Below, in pieces: positions 25,502 to 34,137 of a DNA stretch of 64,000 nucleotides. The stretch lies in the NCBI RefSeq assembly GCF_013170805.1, contig NZ_CP051293.1, positions 3,230,001 through 3,294,000 of the forward strand. The letters run 5' to 3'. Origin of the DNA: Mesorhizobium sp. NZP2077. GTDB lineage: Bacteria > Pseudomonadota > Alphaproteobacteria > Rhizobiales > Rhizobiaceae. A program made the position numbers and the translations under genes. Under the pieces are notes generated by a model that was not told the DNA's origin, searched no databases, and saw nothing but the letters and a program-made list of their open reading frames with translations. The first letter of the stretch is position 1. Every line of letters starts with the position of its first letter.

Positions 25502-26536
25502 GTGGCCTTGATCAAGCCACGCTCGCGCCGGGGCGGCGGCCGCCCGACCATATCGGATGTCGCGCGCAAGGCCGGCGTCGGCGCCATCACCGTGTCGCGC
25601 GCATTGCGCGAGCCGGAGCGTGTCTCTGAAGAATTGCGCCGCCAGATCCAGGCAGCCGTCGACGAGCTTGGCTATGTGCCGGATCCCAATGCGCGGGCGC
25701 TGGCCTCGGCGCGTGCCGAAGTGTTCGGCGTGCTGGTGCCGTCGCTCACCAACAACGTCTTCGCCGAAGTGGTCCGCGGCATCTATGACAGCCTGTCGGA
25801 CGGCCCGTTCCGCATCCAGCTCGGCAACACGCATTATTCAGGCCTCGAGGAAGAGCGGCTCTTGCAGCTTTTCGGCTCGCAGCGGCCGGCGGCACTCATC
25901 GTGGCCGGCATCGACCAGACGCCGACCTCGCGAAAACTGCTGGAGAATGCCGGTTGCCCGGTGGTCCAGGTGATGGAGACAGGGCCTGATCCCGTCGACA
26001 TGCTGGTCGGCTTCTCGCATTTCGACGGTGGCAGGACGGCGACCGAGCACCTCATCGAGGCGGGTTACCGCCGCATCGGCTTTATCGGCGCGCGCATGGA
26101 CCCGCGCTCGCAGCGGCGCCTGGCCGGTTACCGCGCGGCGATGGAGAAAGCCGGCCTGTTCGACCCGCGCCTGGTCACCACCACGCCGGTGCTGTCCAGC
26201 GTGCCGCTCGGGCGTGAACTGTTCCGCGACGCACTGGCCAAGATGCCGACGCTCGACGGTGTCTTCTGCAACAATGACGACATCGCGCTCGGCGTGCTGT
26301 TCGAATGCCATCGGGCCGCGATCGACGTGCCGAAAACCATCGGCATCGTCGGCTTCAACGATCTCGACATGATGCAGGTGGCGTTTCCCTCGATCACCAG
26401 CATCCGCACCTACCGCTACGAAATCGGCAGGCGCGCGGTCGCCATGGCGCTGGCGGCAATCGCCGGCGCCAGGCCGCAAGAGCGGATCGTCGACCTTGGC
26501 TTCGAGCTCAAGCGCCGCGAGAGCACGGCTCGCTGA
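25502..26536 (+). CDS. LacI-family repressor, gluconate-repressor (GntR) type
   Basis: The product has 344 residues from a GTG at 25502; a TTG two codons later is possible. The HTH TISDVARKAGVGAITVSRALREP is followed by the hinge DELGYVPDPNARALAS. The effector domain closely recalls E. coli GntR, with GVLVPSLTNNVFAEVVRGI, IGFIGARMDPR and LDGVFCNNDDIALGVLFEC. It probably represses the adjacent ABC operon, which ends in a gluconokinase gene, through the palindrome at 26581. Confidence 0.9.
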   Translation: MALIKPRSRRGGGRPTISDVARKAGVGAITVSRALREPERVSEELRRQIQAAVDELGYVPDPNARALASARAEVFGVLVPSLTNNVFAEVVRGIYDSLSDGPFRIQLGNTHYSGLEEERLLQLFGSQRPAALIVAGIDQTPTSRKLLENAGCPVVQVMETGPDPVDMLVGFSHFDGGRTATEHLIEAGYRRIGFIGARMDPRSQRRLAGYRAAMEKAGLFDPRLVTTTPVLSSVPLGRELFRDALAKMPTLDGVFCNNDDIALGVLFECHRAAIDVPKTIGIVGFNDLDMMQVAFPSITSIRTYRYEIGRRAVAMALAAIAGARPQERIVDLGFELKRRESTAR

Positions 26537-26580
26537 ACATGCTTTCGAGACCGCCCGCAAATGGCGCTTTACACAACGTC

Positions 26581-26596
26581 ATGGTAGCGCTACCAT
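26581..26596. promoter_or_regulatory. Perfect 16-bp LacI-type operator ATGGTAGCGCTACCAT
   Basis: This perfect palindrome with the central CG step typical of LacI-family operators lies 45 bp after the repressor stop and 250 bp before the binding-protein start. It resembles the ATGTTA(N4)TAACAT form known for E. coli GntR. The 309-bp gap 26537-26845 holds this site and the AT-rich inverted repeat at 26638; no gene is seen in it. Confidence 0.75.
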
Positions 26597-26637
26597 TTTC
26601 ATTGAGCTGGCATCGTCGCTTAGACGCCGAGCCTGTT

Positions 26638-26682
26638 TATTATACATAAGCAACAGCTCATGCTTGTTTATTATGTATAATA
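26638..26682. promoter_or_regulatory. AT-rich inverted repeat with promoter-like -10 box
   Basis: TATTATACATAA (26638-26649) and TTATGTATAATA (26671-26682) are exact inverted copies. TGTTTATTAT also occurs twice as a direct repeat (26634 and 26665). The right arm contains TATAAT at 26676. The stretch is much richer in AT than its surroundings. It may be the operon promoter, a second regulator site, or both. Confidence 0.45.
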
Positions 26683-26845
26683 TGATAGGTTTCACGCCGC
26701 TGAAGGGGGGCGGCAAGGGGAGGGATCGCAGAGGTCTTCGGCACCTGGCAGGCGCGACTGGGCAAGGCGGAGGAGCCGCCCAGAAACGCGAAAATTCCAC
26801 AAAAACTGAACCGACAAATCAGAACTGCAATCGGGAGGATTATCG

Positions 26846-27973
26846 ATGATCAAGTCACTCGTTGGTGGCATCGTTGCCGCCACTGCATTCGTCATGTTGA
26901 GCTCTTCGGCGATTGCCGCGGGCCCTGAAATCGTCAAGGGCCCGGCGGCCGAGCCAGATTGCTTCTCACCCTGGGCCGCGGACACGCTGTTCTTCAAGTT
27001 CCCCAAGAAGGCCGGCCCATACCGCATTGCGCTCGCCAACGGTTATATCGCCAACACCTGGCGTATCCAGATGGTGCAGACGGCGAAGGCCTATGCGGCG
27101 CAGAAGGATGTCGCCGCGAAGCTGAAGGAATTCAAGGTCGTCTCGACCGGCGAAGACGTGCCGGCGCAGATTTCGGCAATCAACAACTTCATCGATTCCG
27201 GCTATGACGCCATCGTCGTCAACGCGCAGAATCCGACCGCCTTCGGGCCGGTGATCAAGCGCGCCAAGGAGGCCGGCGTCGTGCTGGTTGCCTTCGACAA
27301 CATTCTCGACACCAAGGACGCCATCAACGTCAACGTCGACCAGAAAGGCCTTGGCGAGCTGTGGGGCAAGTGGTTGGTTTCGCATGTGCCGAATGGCGGC
27401 AAGGTGCTTGAGGTGCGCGGCGTTGCCGGGACGTCTGTCGACACCGACCGCCACAATGGCATCCACGAAGTTCTCGACGCCTCCGGCAAGAAATGGGCCG
27501 TCACAGAGGTCGTCGGCAAGTGGGATGACGGCGTTGCGCAAAAGGCTTCGGCCGATGCGATCGCCACCAACGGCCCCTTCGACGGCGTCACTGGACAGGG
27601 CGGTGACACCGGCATCGTGCAGGCGATGATCGATGCCAAGCATCCGTTCGTGCCGTTCGGCGGCGAGACCGAGAACGGCTTCCGCAAGTTCTGCGCGGCC
27701 CACGCGGCCGACGGGTTGAAATGCTCGTCAGCCGGTACCGGCCCGGCGCAAGTGGCGGTTGCCATCAAGACGGCGATCGCAGCGCTTGAAGGCAATGTCG
27801 TTCCACAGTCGGTCAAGCTGCCGCTGGCGATCGTCGAGGATCCCAACTTCAAGGCTGGTCAGGATTTCTTCCCCGACCAGTCCGACAATTTCTTCGTCGG
27901 CAATTCCTTCCCGACCTGCGGCATCAATTTCACGGCGCAGGAAATCATGGGTCAGACCAAGGCTGACCAGTAG
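26846..27973 (+). CDS. Sugar/sugar-acid ABC transporter substrate-binding protein
   Basis: The product has 375 residues. The ATG follows CGGGAGGATTATCG. The signal peptide is LVGGIVAATAFVMLSSSAIAA. The mature protein carries periplasmic-binding-protein-4 features, with PYRIALANGYIANTW, a central YDAIVVNAQNPTAF and the VLVAFDNILD strand. It feeds the ATPase and two permeases that follow. The gene set resembles the E. coli YtfQ-YtfR-YtfT-YjfF arrangement, while the repressor and kinase point to gluconate or a related aldonate. Confidence 0.9.
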   Translation: MIKSLVGGIVAATAFVMLSSSAIAAGPEIVKGPAAEPDCFSPWAADTLFFKFPKKAGPYRIALANGYIANTWRIQMVQTAKAYAAQKDVAAKLKEFKVVSTGEDVPAQISAINNFIDSGYDAIVVNAQNPTAFGPVIKRAKEAGVVLVAFDNILDTKDAINVNVDQKGLGELWGKWLVSHVPNGGKVLEVRGVAGTSVDTDRHNGIHEVLDASGKKWAVTEVVGKWDDGVAQKASADAIATNGPFDGVTGQGGDTGIVQAMIDAKHPFVPFGGETENGFRKFCAAHAADGLKCSSAGTGPAQVAVAIKTAIAALEGNVVPQSVKLPLAIVEDPNFKAGQDFFPDQSDNFFVGNSFPTCGINFTAQEIMGQTKADQ

Positions 27974-27982
27974 GCTGCACAC

Positions 27983-28012
27983 CCGGCGCCGTGGGATCTC
28001 CTGCGGCGCCGG
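27983..28012 (+). terminator. Intra-operon hairpin after the binding-protein gene
   Basis: CCGGCGCCG and CGGCGCCGG form a perfect 9-bp stem around a 12-base loop, 10 bp after the stop. There is no T-run. Such hairpins commonly protect the binding-protein part of an ABC operon transcript and reduce expression of the membrane genes. Confidence 0.55.
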
Positions 28013-28053
28013 CCACTCGAATCCCTGGTCGTCAAAGTGCCTCGGGAGGGCCG

Positions 28054-29601
28054 ATGGACGGTGCGGTTCCGCTCTTCCAGATGGAAGGCATATCCAAACG
28101 CTATGGCGGCGTGCGAGCGCTGGAAAAGGCGGAGCTTGTCGTCACGTCCGGCAGCATCCACGCCATCCTTGGCGAAAACGGCGCCGGCAAGTCGACGCTG
28201 ATCAAGGTGATGGCGGGCGTCGTCGCGGCCGACGAAGGCCGCATGATGCTGGATGGCCGCGAGGTGACCTTCGCTTCGCCGGCTGCCGCCAACAAGGCAG
28301 GCATCGTCTGCATCTTCCAGGAACTGTCGCTGGTTCCCGAACTCAGCGTCGCCGACAACATCGTCATATCAGACCCGCCCAAACGCTTCGGCATGATCGA
28401 CCGCAAGGCGCAGCGCCGCATCGCCGAGGAGGCATTGGCGCGCGCGGGGGCTGCAGACATCCATCCGCTGGCATTGGTCAAGGACTTGCCCTTGTCGCGC
28501 CGGCAGATGGTTGAGATCGCCAAGGCGCTGGCCAGGAAGCCGCGCATCCTGATTCTCGACGAGGCGACATCCGCGCTCACCGCGGCGGATGTCTCGAACA
28601 TTTTTGGCGTGCTGAAGCGGCTGCGCTCGGAAGGGCTGGCGCTGCTCTACATCTCGCACCGCATGAACGAGATCGCGGAACTCGCCGATCAGTGCACGGT
28701 GTTCCGCAACGGCCGCAACGTTGCCAGCTACAAGGCCGGCTCGAAGAGCGACAATGAGGTGGTCGAACTGATGATCGGCCGCGAATACAGTCACATCTTC
28801 CCGCCCAAGCCGGCGACCGTGCCAGCCACAGCTGCACCCAGGCTTGAAGCCCGCAAGCTGTCGTGGACCGATCGGCTGGACAAGATCTCGCTGACCGTCA
28901 GGGCAGGCGAGGTGGTCGGCCTCGGCGGTCTCGACGGCCAGGGCCAGCGTGAATTGCTGCTCGCTTTCTTCGGCGTGCTGCGCGGCCTTTCCGGCGAGGT
29001 GCTGATCGACGGCAAGCCGGTGAAGATCGGCAGTCCGGCCAAGGCGCGGCAGGACGGCATCGGCATGGCGCTGATCCCGGAAGACCGCAAGACCGAAGGG
29101 TTGATGCTGCCGATGACGGTGCGCGAAAACCTGTCCTTCGCCGCGCTCGACCGGCTGTCGAGGGGCGGCATCATCGACCGCGCCGCCGAACAGCGGCTGA
29201 TCGACGACATGGTCGGCCTTCTGGCGATCAAGACGGCGGGCCTCGACATTCCGGTCGGCGCGCTGTCGGGCGGCAACCAGCAGAAGGTGGTCATCGCCAA
29301 ATGGCTGATGCGCCAGCCGCGCATCATCCTGCTCAACGATCCGACGCGTGGCATCGATGTAGGCACCAAGCAGGAACTCTACCAGCTGATGCGCAAGCTG
29401 GCGGATGCCGGGGCGGCGATCCTGTTCTATTCGACCGACTATGACGAGTTGATCGGCTGCTGCGACCGGGTGCTGGTGCTCTATGACGGCGCCGTCAAGC
29501 GCGAGCTGGTCGGCGCCGAGATCACCGAGCGGGCGCTGATTTCAAGCGCCCTCAACATCCATGGCGAGGAGAGCCCCGTGGGCCTGGGAGCAGAAGCGTG
29601 A
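28054..29601 (+). CDS. Sugar ABC transporter ATP-binding protein (RbsA/YtfR type, two NBDs)
   Basis: The product has 515 residues; the ATG at 28054 follows CGGGAGGGCCG. NBD1 has Walker A GENGAGKST and Walker B ILILDEATSALT. NBD2 has the degenerate P-loop GGLDGQGQRE and an intact signature LSGGNQQK, but Walker B reads IILLNDPTRGID, with Asn-Asp in place of the usual Asp-Glu. This makes NBD2 look weakened. Its stop overlaps the next start (GTGA). It energises the two permeases downstream. Confidence 0.92.
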   Translation: MDGAVPLFQMEGISKRYGGVRALEKAELVVTSGSIHAILGENGAGKSTLIKVMAGVVAADEGRMMLDGREVTFASPAAANKAGIVCIFQELSLVPELSVADNIVISDPPKRFGMIDRKAQRRIAEEALARAGAADIHPLALVKDLPLSRRQMVEIAKALARKPRILILDEATSALTAADVSNIFGVLKRLRSEGLALLYISHRMNEIAELADQCTVFRNGRNVASYKAGSKSDNEVVELMIGREYSHIFPPKPATVPATAAPRLEARKLSWTDRLDKISLTVRAGEVVGLGGLDGQGQRELLLAFFGVLRGLSGEVLIDGKPVKIGSPAKARQDGIGMALIPEDRKTEGLMLPMTVRENLSFAALDRLSRGGIIDRAAEQRLIDDMVGLLAIKTAGLDIPVGALSGGNQQKVVIAKWLMRQPRIILLNDPTRGIDVGTKQELYQLMRKLADAGAAILFYSTDYDELIGCCDRVLVLYDGAVKRELVGAEITERALISSALNIHGEESPVGLGAEA

Positions 29602-30578
29602 AGGATTGGCGCTATTGGCTGGCCGAGCAGCGCGGAACGCTGCTAGCGCTCGGCATCTTCATCGTCATGTTCGTCATCTACACGTCGAACCATCCGGCCG
29701 GTTTCACCGCCAATGTGGTGCAGACGGCGGCGAACAAGGGCGTGCTGCTCGCCTTCGTCGCCATGGCGCAGACACTGGTGGTGATCACCGCCGGCATTGA
29801 CCTGTCCGTCGGCATGATTTTTCTCCTCACCAACTGCCTGGCCTCCTGGCTGGTGGTGGGCACGCCGATGCAGACGGGGCTCGGCGTCATCGCCGTGCTG
29901 GCGGTTGGCCTTCTCTGTGGCGCCATCAACGGCGCCATTGTCATCTACGGCCGGCTGCAGCCGATCGTCGCCACCATCGCCACCGGGGCGGTCTATTACG
30001 GCATCGGCCTTTTGCTGCGGCCCTTCCCTGGCGGTTCGGTCAATGAGGATTTGGCCGATGCGATGACCGGTCGCGTGTTCGATGTGGTGCCGGCGAGCCT
30101 CGTCGTGCTGCTGGCCATCGTGCTGGTGATCTGGGTGCCGTTCAGCCGCTCGGTGCTTGGCCGCGCTGCCTATGCGGCTGGGTCTTCGGAGACGGCGGCC
30201 TACATGTCCGGCGTGCCGATAAGGCGCGGCAAGTTCGCCGCCTACACGCTGGCCGGGCTGCTGGCCGCGATCGGCGGGCTGTTCCTCACCTTCTTCACCT
30301 ATACGGGTGACGCGGCCTATGCCAGCGGCAACGCCTACACGCTGTTCTCGATCGCCGCCGTGGTGCTGGGCGGCGTCTCGCTGTTCGGCGGCAAGGGCAG
30401 CGCCATCGGCGCCATCTTCGGCGCTCTTGCCTTCCGTACCATCGGTGATTTGTTGTTCGTGTTTGATTTCGATCCGCTCTGGCAGCCGCTGTTCCAGGGC
30501 GTTATCCTGCTGATCGCCGTCAGTCTCGGCGCCTTCGCCCTGTTTCGGGTCCGCAACCGGCTGGAGTGGTTCCTGTGA
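29598..30578 (+). CDS. Sugar ABC transporter permease 1 (RbsC/YtfT family)
   Basis: The product has 326 residues from a GTG at 29598 that overlaps the ATPase stop. Family motifs ITAGIDLSVGMIF and LGGVSLFGGKGSAIGA are present, with about 9 membrane spans. A second permease gene overlaps its stop, so the channel is probably a heterodimer, as for YtfT/YjfF, rather than the RbsC homodimer. Confidence 0.9.
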   Translation: MKDWRYWLAEQRGTLLALGIFIVMFVIYTSNHPAGFTANVVQTAANKGVLLAFVAMAQTLVVITAGIDLSVGMIFLLTNCLASWLVVGTPMQTGLGVIAVLAVGLLCGAINGAIVIYGRLQPIVATIATGAVYYGIGLLLRPFPGGSVNEDLADAMTGRVFDVVPASLVVLLAIVLVIWVPFSRSVLGRAAYAAGSSETAAYMSGVPIRRGKFAAYTLAGLLAAIGGLFLTFFTYTGDAAYASGNAYTLFSIAAVVLGGVSLFGGKGSAIGAIFGALAFRTIGDLLFVFDFDPLWQPLFQGVILLIAVSLGAFALFRVRNRLEWFL

Positions 30579-31579
30579 GCGAAACGACGCCGATGGTTGG
30601 GAAAAGCGACGGCGGCATTGCCGGCCGCATGCCGAAGTTCATCCGCCGCGCCGATCCGGCGGTGCTGACGGCCTTTGCCTGCATCGTCCTGTTGCTGTTC
30701 CTCGGCAGTCTCTATTCCAGAAGCTTCCTGTCGCCTGAATATCTGCTGCAGCAGCTCAAGGTCGCTTCGTTCCTCGGCGTCATTGCTACCGGCATGATGC
30801 TGGTCGTCCTGCTCGGCCAGATCGACCTGTCGGTGCCGTGGTCGGTGGCGGCCGGGGCGATGATGGCCTGCGCTGCGGCCGCCTACGGTCCGGCCGGGGT
30901 GGTGTTGGCTATTCCGTTCGGCATCTTCTGCGGCGTCCTGATCGGCATCGTCAACGGCATCGGCGTCGCCTATCTGCGCATTCCCTCGATGATCATCACG
31001 CTCGCCACCAACGCCGTCGCGCAAGGGTTGATGGTGGTCTATACCGGCGGTTTCTCGCCACAGGATTCGGCGACCCCCGCCATGCGTTACCTTGCCACCG
31101 GCTTTGCCATTCCGGGCGTGCCCAACGCCGTCATCATCTGGGCTGTCATCGGCGCGGCAATGGTGTTCGTGCTGACCCGCACCGGTTTCGGCCGCACCGT
31201 CTATGGCATCGGCAACCGCGAGCGCGCCGCCTATCTATCGGGCATTGACACAAGGCGTGTGGTGATGATCGCCTTCGCTGTCTCCGGCGGGCTCTCCGCC
31301 TTCGGCGGCGTGCTTCTGGCCGGCTATGCATCCAAGGCGGCGCAGTCGATGGGCGATGCCTATCTCTTGCCGTCGATCGCGGCTGTGGTGCTTGGCGGCA
31401 CCTCGATCCTCGGCGGGCGCGGCTCCTATCTCGGCACCGTCGCCGGCGTCATCCTGATCACGCTCTTGCAATCCATCCTGTCGGTCATGCAGATGCCGGA
31501 GGCGGGCCGGCAGATCATCTATGGCGTCGTCATCGTCGCCATGCTGCTGCTCTATGGCCGCGCGCCGGCAAGCCGCTGA
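30575..31579 (+). CDS. Sugar ABC transporter permease 2 (RbsC/YjfF family)
   Basis: The product has 334 residues from a GTG at 30575 overlapping the previous stop (GTGA). Motifs LLGQIDLSVPWSVA and LGGTSILGGRGSYLGT mark the family. The glutamine in LLGQIDLS replaces the more usual glycine seen in permease 1 (ITAGIDLS), which helps tell the two channel halves apart. Gluconokinase follows after 2 bp. Confidence 0.9.
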   Translation: MSETTPMVGKSDGGIAGRMPKFIRRADPAVLTAFACIVLLLFLGSLYSRSFLSPEYLLQQLKVASFLGVIATGMMLVVLLGQIDLSVPWSVAAGAMMACAAAAYGPAGVVLAIPFGIFCGVLIGIVNGIGVAYLRIPSMIITLATNAVAQGLMVVYTGGFSPQDSATPAMRYLATGFAIPGVPNAVIIWAVIGAAMVFVLTRTGFGRTVYGIGNRERAAYLSGIDTRRVVMIAFAVSGGLSAFGGVLLAGYASKAAQSMGDAYLLPSIAAVVLGGTSILGGRGSYLGTVAGVILITLLQSILSVMQMPEAGRQIIYGVVIVAMLLLYGRAPASR

Positions 31580-31581
31580 CA

Positions 31582-32130
31582 GTGGACGAAGAGGCAGCGC
31601 AAGCGCCAACGGGCGCTCCCGGTTCAGTGCCTCCGGCCATCGTGGTGATGGGGGTCGCCGGCTGTGGCAAGTCGGCTGTCGGTATCGCGCTGGCGGCCGC
31701 CCTCGACGCCGTCTTCATCGAGGGCGACCGGCTCCATCCGCCAGAGAATGTAGCGCGCATGGCCAGCGGCGAGCCGCTCACCGACCAGTTGCGCGAAGGC
31801 TGGCTCGACGCCATCGGCGAGCGCATCGCGGCATCGGTCGGCAAAGGGCAGGGCGTGGTCGCGGCCTGCTCGGCGCTGAAGCGCAGTTATCGCGAACGGC
31901 TGCGCGGTTTTTGCTCTGACATCGTCTTCCTCTACCTGGAGATCGATCCTGCCACTGCGCGACGGCGCGTTGCCAGCCGCAAGGGTCATTTCATGCCGGC
32001 AAGCCTGGTCGACAGCCAATTCGCCATTCTGGAGCCGCCAGGGAGGGATGAGCGGGCCCTGACAATCGACGCGACGCGACCCGTTGCCGATGTCGTTGGC
32101 GATGCGATGCGGCTGCGGGCCACGTCATGA
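31582..32130 (+). CDS. gntK: Gluconokinase
   Basis: The product has 182 residues from a GTG at 31582, 2 bp after the permease stop. The P-loop is MGVAGCGKSAVG. Family motifs FIEGDRLHPPENVARM and ACSALKRSYRERLR are those of thermoresistant gluconokinase, which makes 6-phosphogluconate from gluconate and ATP in the cytoplasm. It ends the operon and points to gluconate, or a close aldonate, as the imported substrate. Its last 6 bases overlap the end of the convergent acyltransferase-like gene. Confidence 0.93.
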   Translation: MDEEAAQAPTGAPGSVPPAIVVMGVAGCGKSAVGIALAAALDAVFIEGDRLHPPENVARMASGEPLTDQLREGWLDAIGERIAASVGKGQGVVAACSALKRSYRERLRGFCSDIVFLYLEIDPATARRRVASRKGHFMPASLVDSQFAILEPPGRDERALTIDATRPVADVVGDAMRLRATS

Positions 32131-33276
32131 GCCGGTATCGTCGCCGATCAGGGCCTCGTCCGAGGCTTCGGTCATCCGCCGGCTGCCGGACCAGATCAGC
32201 ATCTGTTCGGGAAACAGTTTCAGCGCTTCGAGCAACCGGTCACGCTTGAGCAGGATGTAGCGTGCCTGCAGCACCATGTCCTTGGCTCCGTCCCGTCCCA
32301 TCTGCGCTTCAACCGGCAACAGCTCCGGGCTGATGACGGCCCGGTATTCGCGGAAGGGAACGGTCTCGAAGGTCGACATGGCGAACAGCGCCGCCTTCCC
32401 CCTTGCGGCGAAATTCGCTGGCGCCGAGGCAAGATGCGTCCAGCCGCTTTCGCCGAGCGCGACCTCGGTGAAGGTCGAGCCTGCGTGGATGGTGTTGGTC
32501 ATCAGCACCACGCCATTGCGCTTCAGAATCTTCTGGATTCGGATGGTGACTTGATAGGCGTCGTCGCGCTCGAAGACGATGCGGCTTTTGAGGTAGCGGT
32601 TCTCGACCTTGACCAGCGGCTGGTTCAGGAAACGCAGACCGAACATCGATTCCGAGACACCGTGGGAATTGACGCTCACCTGGTGTGCCTCGATGCGGGC
32701 CTCGTGCAGGGCGCGCTTGCCGAAGATGGTCTGGGAGGTGAACTGATCGCACCAGACGATGGCGCCATGGCCGCGCCGCAACGCTGCGTGCAGTCCTTCC
32801 TGTCCTTCCAGCCGGATTGTCGGCACCCATCGGAAGCCGGCGAGGTGTGCGGCAAGCTGCAGCCGGCGGCGATGGCGCGCCGCGAGCAATGCCTCGAACA
32901 GGCCGCGCGGATCGATATCCTTGCCAAGCACTGCGTGCGTCGCGGCGGCATAGCCTGGAAATTGCTTGCGCATATGGCGCTTCAGGCGAAACCTGGACAT
33001 CCGATCGCAGATCGATGCCCACCAGCGCACCGGCACTGAAGCCGCGACCAGGAGATAGAAGAGAGCCATCGCGCTTTCGCGCAGGTCCTGGTTCGAGAAC
33101 CGGCGCACCTTGCCGGGGTGGACCACCTTGCGGCTGAAGAAGCGCACGTCCTCAGCCCTTTCCGGCACGGGGACGTCGGCGATGATCTCAGTCTGGAATC
33201 TGGCCGTGGCGGTTGGCCTGGGGGCAGTTTTTCGGGATCTCGCGAACTTCGACAGCCTCATCCCGCGGGCGTCCAT
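32125..33276 (-). CDS. Probable lipid A/lysophospholipid acyltransferase-fold protein
   Basis: The product has about 383 residues if started at the ATG at 33276; a TTG at 33315 and an ATG at 33261 are alternatives and none has a strong ribosome site. A hydrophobic stretch (MALFYLLVAASVPVRWW) begins the conserved part. The central GHGAIVWCDQFTSQTIFGKRAL region and later VVLMTNTIHAGSTFTEV recall the LpxL/HtrB acyltransferase family, but the HxxxxD motif is not exact. It may acylate a membrane lipid. It overlaps the end of gntK convergently. Confidence 0.55.
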   Translation of the reverse strand: MDARGMRLSKFARSRKTAPRPTATARFQTEIIADVPVPERAEDVRFFSRKVVHPGKVRRFSNQDLRESAMALFYLLVAASVPVRWWASICDRMSRFRLKRHMRKQFPGYAAATHAVLGKDIDPRGLFEALLAARHRRRLQLAAHLAGFRWVPTIRLEGQEGLHAALRRGHGAIVWCDQFTSQTIFGKRALHEARIEAHQVSVNSHGVSESMFGLRFLNQPLVKVENRYLKSRIVFERDDAYQVTIRIQKILKRNGVVLMTNTIHAGSTFTEVALGESGWTHLASAPANFAARGKAALFAMSTFETVPFREYRAVISPELLPVEAQMGRDGAKDMVLQARYILLKRDRLLEALKLFPEQMLIWSGSRRMTEASDEALIGDDTGS

Positions 33277-33351
33277 CGTTCCTGTTGCTGCAATGCGCCT
33301 GCGCGCATCGCGCAATCTTACAGTGATGAGCGCCGATCGCCAGCCGTGGAT

Positions 33352-33442
33352 CTAAAGCGCGTCATGCGATGCGCTTTGGATCTTTGTTGTTACGCATGTC
33401 GTTCTCCCAAAACCGAGGTCCCTTTTGGGCGACATGCATTAG
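33352..33442. repeat. Dispersed palindromic repeat, Mesorhizobium type, reaching the Rrf2 stop codon
   Basis: Inverted arms include AAAGCGC/GCGCTTT (33354-33377) and GCATGTCG...CCCAAAA paired with TTTTGGG...CGACATGC (about 33394-33436). I recognise this as a common intergenic repeat of Mesorhizobium from memory. Its right edge (CATTAG) contains the TAA stop of the Rrf2 gene read on the minus strand. As RNA it forms two hairpins directly after that gene. Confidence 0.7.
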
Positions 33443-33888
33443 ATTTGCGACGACAGCTCGACCGGGAAATCGTCGTTGTCGGCATCGCGCATGGCGGCGA
33501 GGCTTCTGTTATCCAGCACCTCGGCGATCGCCTGGCGCACTTCCAGCATCATGTGCCGGACCTGGCAGGTGGCTTCGTCGCAATCCTCGCAGCGCTGGTA
33601 CTGCGTGCGGCTGGCGCAGGGAATCGGCGCCAGCGGCCCGTCCAGCACGCGCACGACATGGCCGATCTTGATCTCGGAGGCCGGGCGAGCGAGGCGATAG
33701 CCGCCTTCCTTGCCCTTGCGGCTCTGCACGAAGCCGGCATTGCGCAACTCGCCCAGAATGGCATCGAGGAATTTCTTCGGGATGTTGTTGGCGACCGCGA
33801 TGTCGTTGACGAAGGCCAATTGGCCAATCGGAAGGCCGGAAAGATGCACGAGGGCCTTGAGGCCGTATTTGCCTTTTTTTGTCAGCAT
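33439..33888 (-). CDS. Rrf2-family transcriptional regulator
   Basis: The product has 149 residues from the ATG at 33888. It starts MLTKKGKYGLKALVHLSGLP, typical of Rrf2 proteins, with the recognition region NIPKKFLDAILGELRNAGFVQSRKG split across the HTH and wing. It has three to five cysteines in CASRTQYQRCEDCDEATC, spaced roughly as the Fe-S ligands of IscR or the conserved cysteines of other Rrf2 regulators. It is upstream of neither operon directly but sits next to a sulfate-binding protein gene, so control of sulfur uptake (as CymR does in Bacillus) is likely but inferred. Confidence 0.85.
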   Translation of the reverse strand: MLTKKGKYGLKALVHLSGLPIGQLAFVNDIAVANNIPKKFLDAILGELRNAGFVQSRKGKEGGYRLARPASEIKIGHVVRVLDGPLAPIPCASRTQYQRCEDCDEATCQVRHMMLEVRQAIAEVLDNRSLAAMRDADNDDFPVELSSQI

Positions 33889-34083
33889 GCCCGAGTCAAC
33901 CCATAAAAGCCCCAACCACCCGCATCTGGCGGCTGTTTGTGTGCAAATAATGACGATTTCGCCGCGCGAAGGCATTTCGCGAAAACAAGACGCCAAATGG
34001 CACGTTAGGCACAAACGCGTTGATTCTTTGTAACGTTTTGCAGGGATGGCGCCGTATTCGGGTTGGCTGATGGCAAAAACCAA

Positions 34084-34108
34084 GAAAGCCGGCTTGTTGC
34101 CGGCTTTC
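34084..34108 (-). terminator. Intrinsic terminator of the first sulfate-binding-protein gene
   Basis: GAAAGCCGGC and GCCGGCTTTC form a perfect 10-bp stem with a 5-base loop, 30 bp after the stop. Read on the minus strand it is followed by TTGGTTTTTG, a usable U-rich tract. Confidence 0.8.
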
Positions 34109-34137
34109 CCTCATCTGTTCTTTGTATGCTGAAGCCG

